Virus record (IMG/VR): IMGVR_UViG_3300042453_004661
Coordinates: 1-64,000 of that record
DNA: 64,000 bases
Direction: 5' to 3' (one strand)
Source of the DNA: a virus
Position numbers and translations under genes: made by a program. How positions within the stretch are numbered: the first letter of the stretch is position 1; the number at the start of each line of letters is the position of its first letter. The notes below the pieces were generated by a model that worked only from the letters and a program-made list of their open reading frames with translations, ran no database searches and was not told where the DNA came from. Below, one piece after another: positions 51,563 to 61,800 of the stretch.

Positions 51563-53401
51563 ATGATCAAATTAGGGTATTACAAATTTGGACATATTGA
51601 TCATGAATCTGGAGCCATGGCCGATGAAGGTATCGTGCATGTTGATGGAGAACATGTATCTGTAGTAGACGACCATGCGGGATACTTGGCGACTATTATC
51701 CCAGACGGATCTGTTGGTATGGAAGAAGGTGAGCATATTATGCGAAGCATCAATATGAATCAGTATTCCAGGTTTGTCTACATAGGCGATAAAGAAGAAG
51801 ATATTGCCGAGCATTATAATCCAGTTAATGCCAGTCCCGAACTCGAGAAGGGCATCAAGGACATGATGGCAGGAGCCATGATGGGTATTGCAGGCGCAGG
51901 CGGGATGCTGTATGCGCCTAGCGCAACAAACCAATCTGCAGTATCTAGCCCATCAGTTCCTGTTAGCCGGGCCAGCTCTGACTCTGAAATTGTTGACAAC
52001 CTTGCAAGGATCGAGTCTAGCGGTGGAAAGAATGTAGTCCACGGCATGACCGGAGACTCTGTCCATACAGATATTCAAAGAGCAGTTGGGCATACCGGAA
52101 ACCTCCCGTCTTCTGTAATTGAAGAGTCTGCAAAGAATCCGTATTTAAAAAATACCGATATCGGTCAAGGCGTTAGAAGAATTGCTGGGCTTGAGGGCTT
52201 TGCAACAGGAAACACATACAACACCAGATCCTATATTGAAAAGACTCCGGCAAAAGAAAAGTCAAAACATTACGCCAAGATCAACAAAATTACTCAGAAT
52301 CCTGAAAATGACCGAAAGATTACTGAGGCTCGAATCAAAAACCACCGAGACATATTTTCCGAACTCACCAAAGACCCGCATGAGCTAGAACTTTTGATTG
52401 CTCATGCTCATCATAATTATTACCTAAATACCAAGAAAATCTTCAGAAAGCATGGCATTAAAGGGATTATCAATCATGCCGGGGCAGAAGGTAATTATGT
52501 GAAAAAGTATGCCGAGACACTTCCTGATGGACATCCTACTAAAAACCTTTTTAATAAGCATTACAAGAAGAAATTCTTCAAGAAAAGCATTGCCGAAGAT
52601 TATGAGCTAGAGGATCTTCAAAAGTCTACCAAGCAATATAAAGAAATGCTTGGCGATGTAACCCAACACAAAGAAGCTTTTGATGTTGCAAAGAAAATGC
52701 CCAATTCAAACTGGGGAACTTGGGTCATTAGAAACTACAAGCAAAATCCAGAAAAATTTCATAGCTTAAAAGAAGAAATTGTAAATCATGCCGGACTTCA
52801 TGAGAATCTCGAATATTCTGGCGTTAGATTTGATAAAGAGCATGACTTTGATCATGGCATAGGCATGCTTAGGGATGCAAATAAGAAATTTGAAGAAAGA
52901 TTCTCTAAAGATACGCACATCATAATCCCGCAAGGTGAAAAAAAGGTCATGGATGCTGGAGATGGAATGGCTTGGTTTTCGGCTGGGAAATCATGGTGTC
53001 CCAGGGAAGCCAAAGCTATGGGCCATTGTGGGAATCAGCCTTCCGCAAGGCCTTTTCATGACTTATTTTCATTAAGAACTGTCCACAAGGTAAATGGCAA
53101 GGAATACCATGAGCCTCATGTCACTTTTATTCTTGATAAAGAAAATAACACTTTTGGAGAAATGAAGGGCCGGACAAACAAAAAACCAACTAAGCAATAT
53201 CATAATGCAATTGCCCAATTGTTGGCTAGGGGATATGTTCCGTTTGGTGGAGTCCATGCCCCAGACCAAGATTTTCATATTGACGATTTGAGTCCGGAAT
53301 TGAAGAAATTTGTTGCCGAAAAAAATATACGAGCCTTTATCAACTCTTCTGATCCAGAGTTGTCAGCAAAAGCTCTAGAGGCATCTATGGGGCGTTCTTA
53401 A
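51563..53401 (+). CDS. Large multidomain protein with PcfJ-like C-terminal domain
   Basis: 612 residues. N-terminal 105 residues look beta-rich (HVDGEHVSVVDDHAGYLATI). LEKGIKDMMAGAMMGIAGAG near 97-116 is a hydrophobic, small-residue segment that could insert in membranes. Residues about 141-156 (IVDNLARIESSGGKN) resemble a degenerate transglycosylase active site, weak. The C-terminus (about 470-590) has AGKSWCPREAKAMGHCGN, then FSLRTVHKVNGKEYHEPHVT and GEMKGRTNKKPTKQYHNAI, which resembles PcfJ-like domains of unknown function on plasmids and phages. Probably a virion or injected protein. TAAATG junction with the kinase gene. Confidence 0.55.
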   Translation: MIKLGYYKFGHIDHESGAMADEGIVHVDGEHVSVVDDHAGYLATIIPDGSVGMEEGEHIMRSINMNQYSRFVYIGDKEEDIAEHYNPVNASPELEKGIKDMMAGAMMGIAGAGGMLYAPSATNQSAVSSPSVPVSRASSDSEIVDNLARIESSGGKNVVHGMTGDSVHTDIQRAVGHTGNLPSSVIEESAKNPYLKNTDIGQGVRRIAGLEGFATGNTYNTRSYIEKTPAKEKSKHYAKINKITQNPENDRKITEARIKNHRDIFSELTKDPHELELLIAHAHHNYYLNTKKIFRKHGIKGIINHAGAEGNYVKKYAETLPDGHPTKNLFNKHYKKKFFKKSIAEDYELEDLQKSTKQYKEMLGDVTQHKEAFDVAKKMPNSNWGTWVIRNYKQNPEKFHSLKEEIVNHAGLHENLEYSGVRFDKEHDFDHGIGMLRDANKKFEERFSKDTHIIIPQGEKKVMDAGDGMAWFSAGKSWCPREAKAMGHCGNQPSARPFHDLFSLRTVHKVNGKEYHEPHVTFILDKENNTFGEMKGRTNKKPTKQYHNAIAQLLARGYVPFGGVHAPDQDFHIDDLSPELKKFVAEKNIRAFINSSDPELSAKALEASMGRS

Positions 53402-53412
53402 TATTAGATTGG

Positions 53413-53418
53413 TAATAT
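53413..53418 (+). promoter_or_regulatory. -10-only promoter (GGTAATAT) before LRV gene
   Basis: GGTAATAT (53411-53418), identical to the -10 before the 5854 protease. The ATG at 53426 follows after 7 bases without a Shine-Dalgarno. No convincing -35. Confidence 0.5.
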
Positions 53419-53425
53419 AAGGTGT

Positions 53426-56400
53426 ATGGCTATCCCGCCCAAAAAAATCTATACCCAGATGCAAAAGTCTGATTCAGATGGCCAGGCTCCTATCTCTTTT
53501 AATTTTAAAAGCCTTAAGCCGGAGCAGAAAGCAAAATTCCTTCAAAATCCTAATCTTCATCCAGATATACTTCATAAGTTAAGTGAGGATGATAATTTAA
53601 AGTTGTCAATAGCAGAGAATCCTAATACTCGCTCAGACACACTTCATAGGCTAAGCGATAGTGAGTATGGGATTGTAAGGGGTGCAGTAGCAGAGCATCC
53701 AAATACCCACCCAGACACGCTTCATAAGTTAAGTGAAGATAGGGATGATGATGTGAGGAGGATGGTAGCAGAGAATCCCAATGCCCATCCGGATACAATT
53801 CATAAGCTGAGTGGGGATAAGAATTCGCGTGTAAGGGAGGCAGTAGCAAAGCATCCTAACACCCATCCAGATATACTTCATAAGTTAAGTGGGGATAATT
53901 CTTTTATTGTAAAAGGAGCAGTAGCGAGAAATCCTAATGCCCATCCAGACACGCTTCGTAAGTTGAGTGAAGATGAGGGGGATTGGTCTGTAAGGGAGGC
54001 GGTAGCAAAGCATCCTAATATTCATCCGGACACGCTTCATAGGCTAAGTGAGAGTGAGTATGAGACTGTAAGGGAGGCAGTAGCAAGGAATCCAAATGCC
54101 CACCCAGATATACTTCATAAGTTGTGGAAAGACAAGTGGCCAAGAGTAAGATCTGCAGTAGCAGAGCATCCTAATACCCGCTCAGATATACTTTTTGGAT
54201 TATGTTACGATAGGGATTTTGAAGTAAGGGCTGGGGCAGCAAGAAATCCAAATATTCGTCCAGCTCTACTTGATAAGTTAAGTAGGGATACTCATTGGCC
54301 TGTAAGACAGGCAGCAGCAGAGCATCCTAATAACCATCCGGATATGCTTGATAAGTTAAGTAGGGATGTGGAGTGGGATGTAAGAGAAGCAGCCCGTAAA
54401 AACCCTAACCATCCAAATAACCAGATGAAAAAGTCTGATTCAGATAGCCAGACCCCTATCTCTTTTAATTTTGCAAACCTTAAGCCGGAGCAGAAAGCAA
54501 AATTCCTTCAAAACCCCAATGTTCATCCTAATGCGCTTCATGCTTTAAGCGGGGATGAGAATCATGAAGTAAGATTTGCAGTAGCAAAGCATCCTAATGC
54601 CCATCCAGATACACTTCATGGACTAAGTGAAAGAGAAGATGAGAATGAAAGTATAAGGCAGGCAGTAGCAAAACATCCAAATACCCATCCAGACACGCTT
54701 CATAAATTGAGTAAGGATGACGATTTAAAGCGGTTTGTGGCAATTCACCCAAATACCCATCCAGACACGCTTAATAGGTTAAGTAAAGACAAGTGGTCAG
54801 GAGTAAGAAGGGAGGTAGCAAGGAATCCAAATGCCCATCCAGATCTACTTCATAAGCTGAGCGAGGACAGGGATGTGTATGTAAGGGAAGGGGCAGCAAG
54901 GAATCCAAATGCCCATCCAGATCTACTTCATAAGTTAAGCGGGGATGAGAATCATGAAGTAAGATTTGCAGTAGCAAAGCATCCTAATGCCCATCCAGAT
55001 ACACTCCATAAGTTGAGTGGGGATAGCTTCGACTACAGCATAAGGGAGGCGGTAGCAATTCATCCCAATACCCATCCAGACATACTTCATAATTTAAGCG
55101 AGGATGAACATCTTTATGTAAGAGATGCAGTAGCAAAGAATCCAAATACCCGTCCAGATACTCTTCATAAATTGAGCGGGGATGAGGATGTAGATATAAG
55201 ACAGATAGTGGCCAGGAGTGCTAATGCTGGTCCAGAAACACTTCATAAGCTGAGTGGGGATAGGTCTTTTATTGTAAAAATGGAAGTGGCAAGGAATCCT
55301 AATACTCACCCAGATACACTTCATAAGCTGAATGGGGATGAGTCTTTTACTATAAGAGAGGCGGCCCGTAAAAACCCTAACCATCCAAATAACCAGATGA
55401 AAAAGTCTGATTCAGATAGCCAGACCCCTATCTCTTTTAATTTTGCAAGCCTTAAGCCGGAGCAGAAAATAAAATTCCTTCGAAACCCCAATGTTCGGCT
55501 TGATCTACTTCAGCAGTTAAGTGAGGATGAGGATGGAGATGTAAGGCAGGCAGTAGCGAAACATCCTAATACCCATCTAGATATAATTCATAAGTTGAGT
55601 GGGGATGAGCATAGCGGTACAAGGGCTATAGTAGCAAGGAATCCCAATATCCGTCCAAATATACTTCATGCATTAAGTCACGATAGGGATTTTGAAGTAA
55701 TGGCTGGGGCAGCAAGGAATCCAAATGCACATCCAGAAATACTTCAGAGGTTGAGTGAACATGAACATCCGTATGTAAGAATAGCGGTAGCAGAGAATCC
55801 TAATACCCATCCAGATATACTTCATAAGCTTAGTCAGGATGCGTATCAGCCTGTAAGAATGGCGGTAGCAAACCATAAAAATACCCACCCAGATATACTT
55901 AATGTGCTGAGTGATGATAAGGACGAGCTTATAAGAGAGGGGGTAGCAAAGAATCGCAATACCCATCCAGATACAATTCATAAGCTGAGTGGCGATAAGG
56001 ATGAGGATGTAAGATATGCGGTAGCAAGGAATCCAAATGCCCACCCAGATATACTTCATAGGCTGAGTCAAGACGATAATAGGTATGTAAGACAGGCGGT
56101 AGCACGACATCCCAGCACCCATCCAGACACGCTTCATAAATTAAGTGGGGATGAATTTTCTAGCGTAAGACAGGGATTGGCAATGAATCCTAATACTCAT
56201 CCGGATATGCTCAATAAGTTGGGCGGGGACAGAGATGGAGATGTAAGAGAAGCAGTAGCAAAACATCCAAATACCCATCCAGACACGCTTCGTAGGTTAG
56301 GTGGAGATTTAGATGTAGATGTAAGATATGCAGCCCTTCAACATCCTAACCATCCAAATAACCAGATGAAAAAGTCCGGTTCTACTCAGTTTGAAGACCC

Positions 56401-58762
56401 ATGGGACCAGGCTAAATACGATAGGGAAGAAGAGCAGTCTCTTGATAAAGCAGAATTCCTCACCGATGAAGATATTGCTTCAGATGACAAGGCTGATGGC
56501 ATTTATTTAATACCCCATAGCCATGAAAAAGATAGGATTGCTTCTTCAAGCAAATTTCATGGCACAGAGCTTAAGAGCGCATCAACACTATACAGGCATT
56601 ACAAGCATACTCCCCACCATCCTGTATCTCTTGGTCTCAAGTATTTGATTCATAGAATAGAAAATGCAAAAGACTATGACGAGGGGAATGCAGAAGAGCT
56701 AGATAATGATTTCTTGCAATTACATCAAGCGGGTAAGGCTTCAGAGAAAAACGGGTGGGTTAAATCTAGAGATTTGCAAGAATTTTATGAGAATCATGGC
56801 AAAAGACTAATTCCCCAGCTTATTGGTCACAAAAATAAGCTAGCAGAAGTCATCATGAAGCATCATCCGGAGTCAGTTGTCTATATTGATGGAAAACCGC
56901 ATGTAGCATTGACCAGGGGTCTAAATACTAAGATGCCAACCCAAGACCATGCATTGGCTAGCTATGCAGATAAAGACAATACTGGATTTGGCAGTCATAT
57001 GCATCATAGGTTTGTACCTCTTGATAATCTTTGGTATTCATATGCGTACGGCCCATACCCAGCTACAAGCCCAAGTTTTGGAAACGAACACGAATATCTT
57101 GTTTCTCCCCATAAGATCGTACCAGCAAAAAAAGAAGATATTAAAGAGATAGCCGGGAATAGAACTCTGTCACATGGATATATGCCTAATCTGGAAAGTG
57201 ACATAATAAATAACAAATTGTCTTTGGAAGATTTGCGTAAGGTTCATCCAGCATTGCTAGGAAGGGTCGTAATGAATTCTCTGGGCAATCGAGACCAGGA
57301 AACTCATGAGAAAGTTATTGATCATGTTTTGGACAAATTAGATCAACAAATTAAGTCTCCCAACATGAATAGCGACCTGGTCGGTTCCTTGCTCAATTCT
57401 TTGAAAAATGGCACTCTCAATACCTCAAAAGACATGACACATAGGGTTATACAAAAGATATCTGAAATTAACCATCGAGATCATGGGCATGTCTTGGCAA
57501 ATGATGCAACTTCCAAAATGAATGAAATAATAAGTAGGGAAGCGGGCGGCCTTCACGAAAAGACCTACAGAACTGCATTCGATCATGCGAAGTCGGCTTT
57601 TACATTAGAGGCTCAGAATTTAATGTTTGGCCTTGCTCAAAATCCATTCAGTCCTCAAGATGTGCTTCATGAATTATCCAATAGCGAAGTGCCTGGCATG
57701 AAAGAAAAAGTGGCAAGCAATTCAAATACTCATTCCGACACGCTCCATATCCTGTCTAATTTAGAAGACAATAGAGTTAAGCTTGCTGTTGCAGATAATC
57801 GATCTACTCACCCCAATACACTTCATGATATGGTAAAAAAGACAAAAACTCCAAAATCAATACACGGAACTTTGCCTCTTCCGGAAGATCATGATAATCT
57901 TAAGTTGCATAAAGTAATTGCTACCAATCCAAATACAATGGATGAAACTCATCATTTATTGATGGATAAATACCCATACTCAAGCCTTCCCGCACAAGCG
58001 ACTGATATCGGCATGCGTATTGCTTCTAATCCAAATATTTCAGATTCAATGATGAATAAGTTAAGCGTGAGTAGTTCGCCTGGAGTAAGGCGGAATATTG
58101 CCAGTAACTTAAAAACTAATGCAGATCTACTCCATAAACTAAGTGAAGATAATGATGATCATGTTAAATTCGCAGTAGCAAGCAATGAGAATACCCGCTC
58201 AGACACACTTCATAAACTAAGTGAAGATAGATATAATTTTGTAAGAACTGCAGTAGCAGAGCATCCCAATACCCATCCAGATACTCTTCATGCGATGAGT
58301 GAAGATCCAGTTGATGGAGTAAGGCGATCAGTAGCGGGAAGGTTAAATACTCGTCAAGATACGCTTCATAAAATGAGTGAGGATAAGTGGGCAGGAGTAA
58401 GGCAAGAGGTAGCAAGGAATCGCAATGCCCATCCAGACACACTTCATAAATTGAGCAATGATGAATATCTTGGCGTAAGAGAAGTGTTAGCAAGAAATCC
58501 AAGTATCCGCCAGGACACGCTTCATGTTTTAAGTAAGGATAAGGAAGATATGATAAGGCGGTCGGTAGCAAATCATCCTAATACCCATCCAGATACACTT
58601 CATGAGCTTAGTCAGGATTATAATGAGTTTGTAAGGGGGTCGGTGGCAAAAAATCCAAATACTCACCCAGACCTACTGGATAAGCTAAGTAAAGATGAAA
58701 GTCATGATGTAAGATGGGCAGTAGTAAATAATCCTAACTATAAGCCTAAGAATATGGGATAA
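53426..58762 (+). CDS. Giant LRV-repeat protein with internal ADP-ribosyltransferase-like domain
   Basis: 1778 residues. Residues 12-980 are three super-blocks of 322-324 residues; each starts with a KSDSD header and PISFNF...LKPEQK and holds 11 repeats of about 24-26 residues (HPDTLHKLSED...VREAVAKHPNT), the pattern of leucine-rich repeat variant (LRV) solenoids. After the third block comes MKKSGSTQFEDPWDQAK, shared with the mCpol-like protein. Residues about 1060-1240 resemble an R-S-E ADP-ribosyltransferase: R1164 in ALTRGLN, S1179 in LASYADK and E1221-x-E1223 in GNEHEYL. The C-terminus (about 1405-1778) has about 13 further LRV repeats. A protein-binding solenoid carrying a toxin-like enzyme is unlike any phage protein I recognise. 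Confidence 0.75.
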   Translation: MAIPPKKIYTQMQKSDSDGQAPISFNFKSLKPEQKAKFLQNPNLHPDILHKLSEDDNLKLSIAENPNTRSDTLHRLSDSEYGIVRGAVAEHPNTHPDTLHKLSEDRDDDVRRMVAENPNAHPDTIHKLSGDKNSRVREAVAKHPNTHPDILHKLSGDNSFIVKGAVARNPNAHPDTLRKLSEDEGDWSVREAVAKHPNIHPDTLHRLSESEYETVREAVARNPNAHPDILHKLWKDKWPRVRSAVAEHPNTRSDILFGLCYDRDFEVRAGAARNPNIRPALLDKLSRDTHWPVRQAAAEHPNNHPDMLDKLSRDVEWDVREAARKNPNHPNNQMKKSDSDSQTPISFNFANLKPEQKAKFLQNPNVHPNALHALSGDENHEVRFAVAKHPNAHPDTLHGLSEREDENESIRQAVAKHPNTHPDTLHKLSKDDDLKRFVAIHPNTHPDTLNRLSKDKWSGVRREVARNPNAHPDLLHKLSEDRDVYVREGAARNPNAHPDLLHKLSGDENHEVRFAVAKHPNAHPDTLHKLSGDSFDYSIREAVAIHPNTHPDILHNLSEDEHLYVRDAVAKNPNTRPDTLHKLSGDEDVDIRQIVARSANAGPETLHKLSGDRSFIVKMEVARNPNTHPDTLHKLNGDESFTIREAARKNPNHPNNQMKKSDSDSQTPISFNFASLKPEQKIKFLRNPNVRLDLLQQLSEDEDGDVRQAVAKHPNTHLDIIHKLSGDEHSGTRAIVARNPNIRPNILHALSHDRDFEVMAGAARNPNAHPEILQRLSEHEHPYVRIAVAENPNTHPDILHKLSQDAYQPVRMAVANHKNTHPDILNVLSDDKDELIREGVAKNRNTHPDTIHKLSGDKDEDVRYAVARNPNAHPDILHRLSQDDNRYVRQAVARHPSTHPDTLHKLSGDEFSSVRQGLAMNPNTHPDMLNKLGGDRDGDVREAVAKHPNTHPDTLRRLGGDLDVDVRYAALQHPNHPNNQMKKSGSTQFEDPWDQAKYDREEEQSLDKAEFLTDEDIASDDKADGIYLIPHSHEKDRIASSSKFHGTELKSASTLYRHYKHTPHHPVSLGLKYLIHRIENAKDYDEGNAEELDNDFLQLHQAGKASEKNGWVKSRDLQEFYENHGKRLIPQLIGHKNKLAEVIMKHHPESVVYIDGKPHVALTRGLNTKMPTQDHALASYADKDNTGFGSHMHHRFVPLDNLWYSYAYGPYPATSPSFGNEHEYLVSPHKIVPAKKEDIKEIAGNRTLSHGYMPNLESDIINNKLSLEDLRKVHPALLGRVVMNSLGNRDQETHEKVIDHVLDKLDQQIKSPNMNSDLVGSLLNSLKNGTLNTSKDMTHRVIQKISEINHRDHGHVLANDATSKMNEIISREAGGLHEKTYRTAFDHAKSAFTLEAQNLMFGLAQNPFSPQDVLHELSNSEVPGMKEKVASNSNTHSDTLHILSNLEDNRVKLAVADNRSTHPNTLHDMVKKTKTPKSIHGTLPLPEDHDNLKLHKVIATNPNTMDETHHLLMDKYPYSSLPAQATDIGMRIASNPNISDSMMNKLSVSSSPGVRRNIASNLKTNADLLHKLSEDNDDHVKFAVASNENTRSDTLHKLSEDRYNFVRTAVAEHPNTHPDTLHAMSEDPVDGVRRSVAGRLNTRQDTLHKMSEDKWAGVRQEVARNRNAHPDTLHKLSNDEYLGVREVLARNPSIRQDTLHVLSKDKEDMIRRSVANHPNTHPDTLHELSQDYNEFVRGSVAKNPNTHPDLLDKLSKDESHDVRWAVVNNPNYKPKNMG
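53459..56365 (+). repeat. Three tandem super-repeats, each 11 LRV units
   Basis: Super-blocks begin at 53459, 54425 and 55397 and the fourth header at 56366, giving lengths of 966, 972 and 969 bp. Each contains the same header and exactly 11 LRV units and ends in NPNHPNNQ or HPNHPNNQ. DNA similarity between units is high, so recombination and copy-number change are likely. Confidence 0.9.
56390..56412 (+). repeat. Copy 2 of the FEDPWDQAK coding segment
   Basis: Identical over 23 bases to 12533-12555 in the mCpol-like gene. It lies exactly at the junction between the third LRV super-block and the ADP-ribosyltransferase-like region. Confidence 0.8.
57640..58752 (+). repeat. C-terminal LRV repeat array
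   Basis: About 13 LRV units of 24-30 residues (for example HPNTHPDTLHKLSEDR type), less regular at the start and near-canonical from about 58120 on. It is separated from the triplicated array by the enzyme-like domain. Confidence 0.8.
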
Positions 58763-58783
58763 TTGCATTTACCCCCGTAAGGG

Positions 58784-58789
58784 TATAAT
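58784..58789 (+). promoter_or_regulatory. -10-like box (GGGTATAAT) before fusion protein gene
   Basis: TATAAT (58784-58789) directly follows CCCCCGTAAGGG (58772-58783), a GC block like those upstream of the -10 boxes at 5842 and 7344. TTGCAT at 58763-58768 is a weak -35 (15-base spacer). The ATG is 30 bases downstream at 58820, no Shine-Dalgarno. Confidence 0.55.
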
Positions 58790-58819
58790 GTTCTTGTCGG
58801 CACAAAATCAATAACCCAT

Positions 58820-61800
58820 ATGTCAAAATCCCATAAAAAACAAGATGTTAAGAATGCAAGCTCGGGAAATCCTAGTTCTGGTATGCCAGAAAAGGTCCCA
58901 GGCGGTCTCTCGTCCGGCAAAAGCCCCAAGGATTTTGATCAACAGAAGCTAGCTGACGGTATCAAGGTCGAAATGGAGCATACGACAGATAAGGACATAG
59001 CTCAAGAGATTGCTATGGACCATCTGAGCGAAGATCCTGACTACTACAAGAAGCTCAAGGCTATTGAGGCAAAAAAGTCCGAACCACTTTCAAAGCCATA
59101 CGCTTCCGAGGCTCAGCGTCGATGGGCTCATACCCCGGCTGGCAAAGAAGCCCTGGGTGGAGAAAAAGCTGTAGCTCATTGGAATAAGGAGTCAAAAGGT
59201 AAGAAATTGCCAGAGCGGGTAGAGAAGTCCGAGACCGCACCATCCGAAGCTCCTTCACAAGAAGATCTATCTCAGCAATATGAAAAGCTATTGCATAATC
59301 ATTATCCAAAAGACTTTGTCGATACCGTAATCCGTGGAGACAAAGCATCTGCCCAATTTCTGGGAGGTCCGATATCTCATGAAAAGCATGGCAATTTGAT
59401 TGTCCGATACGCCGAAGGCCCGAAGAGTCTTGGCATTATGGGGCTATTTTCTGCTACTGGTCGTATCCGCCCATCGGAAGCAGAAGGCATTAAGAGCTGG
59501 CTTGGCCGAGCAAGATCGTCGTTAGATCAGGGCAAAGATGTTTATGTCAGCTTAAATCATCATTCTGAGCCTATTTTTATGAGGGCTCTCAAGGGTGGCG
59601 ATTTTGACTCAGAAACATTGTCTTCTCACGATTTTCCCTGGGGTACTTGGAAAACAGTAAAAGTTAGTAAGAAAAACATGGCTAAATCTGAAGACTTTGA
59701 AAAAGGAGCTAAGGGCGATTGGCAAAAGGAAGGCTACACAATCCACTATACCACCCCCAAAACAAGGCGAGCTTTTGCAACAAAAATTGGCTCACCACTT
59801 GTGGAAGATGGGGCAGTAAATGGCGATCACACTATTTGGGCTGTAAGCCCATCTGGAAAGAAGGTTGGGCATTTAGATATCGATAACCACCAAGATAATA
59901 GCATGTTTGCTCTTGAGACAGAAGTTGATGAAGATCATCAGAGAAAAGGCCTAGCCTCGGCCATGTACCGATTGGCAGAAGAAAAAACGGGAAGAAAATT
60001 CTCACCAAGCCCTCATCAAACAGATGAAGGTGCAGCTATCTGGAACCAGCCTAACCGCCCATTTGGTAAATCTGAAGATTTTGAAAAGGCGAGAGAGCCA
60101 GAGCCGGACTTTGATGTTGGGGCTGTATCAACGAGTAGCGATACCGAAAAAAAGCCCAAAGCTTCTGAATTAAATATCACGGTCAAAGGCAAGCCTGTTG
60201 CTCCTAATCTAGACATCAAAAATGCCGTTAAGTCTGAATTTGATCACAAAAACGGAATACTCCATACACCCAGAGGAAGCTTTCAGTTAAGGTTTCCAGA
60301 AAAAGGTGACAAGAAATATAAGAAGATTTTGAATTCCCCAGAAATTCAAGAAGTCCATAGAAGAGCTATGAAGAATTGGTTTAGGCTCAACGAAGTAGTT
60401 AGAAATGGCGGGCATCTTCCTGACGAGGTTGTGGCTCATGCAAATTTATTTTCTATCTTGTCTGCCAATACACCAGTTCCACAAACTGAACTTCTTTACT
60501 CAAGATTAAAAGATGTAATGGGACAACAAGGGCTTGATCCTAGAACAAAGAAATTTGGAGAAGCATTTTTGCCTGGCGGTGAAGGCCGGGAAGGCTGGAG
60601 AGCATCCGATAGCCCAACAGAAATGCCAGAACACTCGAGGGAATACTGGGAAGGAAGAGCAAAACCCACTATCACACAAATGAGGGCCAGTAAAGGAACT
60701 GGAAGGCAGGCCGGAGATATTGTTAAGCTCGGGTCTCTTGATGCATTTAGTGACAGGATTCAAAAATACCCACAGGCCCATAGATATATTGCAGATCTAG
60801 TTGCTCAGCATGGTGGGGATACCCAAAAGATCGTATCCCAGATGATGGCCGATAGATCAAATGGAAAACTCCCCGATGATCATCCAATGCAAATTGGCGT
60901 AGGCCTTGGATCTAAGACTTCACGATTTGCCGTATCAATGATGGGCGGAGGCCAATCTGTTGTCCCTGATACCCATTTTGTAAGGCACATATTTGGACTT
61001 GATTCAAATACGGATTCAGATACAATCCACTATCTCAAGAATGTTTTGTGGAAATACAAAAATCATCATATTTTGAACTCATTGGATCAATTTTACAGAG
61101 AAAATCATCCTGCCGTAGATTTTGTCAAGAATGCATACTTTGGCGGTAAGGATGATCCTCATTCGGTATTTCCGGCATTCTGGCTACACTGGCTAGGCAT
61201 TTCTCCGCACGAAAGAGAACAAGGGATTGGCAAGCCAGAAGGGGCCAAAAACATTAGCGATCATACTCCTTACTTCGACACCGCAAACGAGATCCTTGAT
61301 AGGCATGGGCTTGGAAATATTATTACCAAGTCCGAAGACGAGGAAAGACCACTGGTTCATAGAACTGCAAGTGCAGTTCATGAAATTGCCGAGAAGCTCG
61401 GAACATCTTTTGCTTCTATGATTTACTACTCCCATATCGTTCCTAAGCTTTTGGGAGAAACAACAGAAGATCATCATACGCATGCGATAGATGTAAATAA
61501 AGCCAAAAAAGTTCTTAAGCTTGCTAAGAGCCTGCTTATGGAAAAAATTGGTCAAATGACTCACAATACCCAGCCACTCTCTGTTGGGCATGATGTTTTT
61601 CAAAAAGAACTAGAATCTATCATGGGCGGATTCTCTGTTGACAACGGAGGACTTAGGTCAATGAATGACAAGAAAAAGTCTGAAGATCGTTCAAATTCAT
61701 TGAGTCAAGTTCCCAAAAAACACAGAAAGAAATTTGAAAAAGCGATGGACGAGGCCAAAAAGAAAGACAGCGTGTATGGCAGGCTCGTAATGCTTAAGTC

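Noticed and set aside
51985-52032. Active lytic transglycosylase in the 612-residue protein
   Set aside because: Only the short IESSGGKN stretch resembles the catalytic glutamate region. The supporting motifs of that fold are not visible, so no lysozyme is claimed.
53459-56365. CRISPR-like array
   Set aside because: The repeat units are coding, about 72-78 bases long, differ in sequence and have no spacer/leader arrangement. They encode an LRV solenoid.
53622-58571. Several minus-strand frames over the LRV gene
   Set aside because: They recur with the LRV repeat period and read as low-complexity shadows of the repeats.
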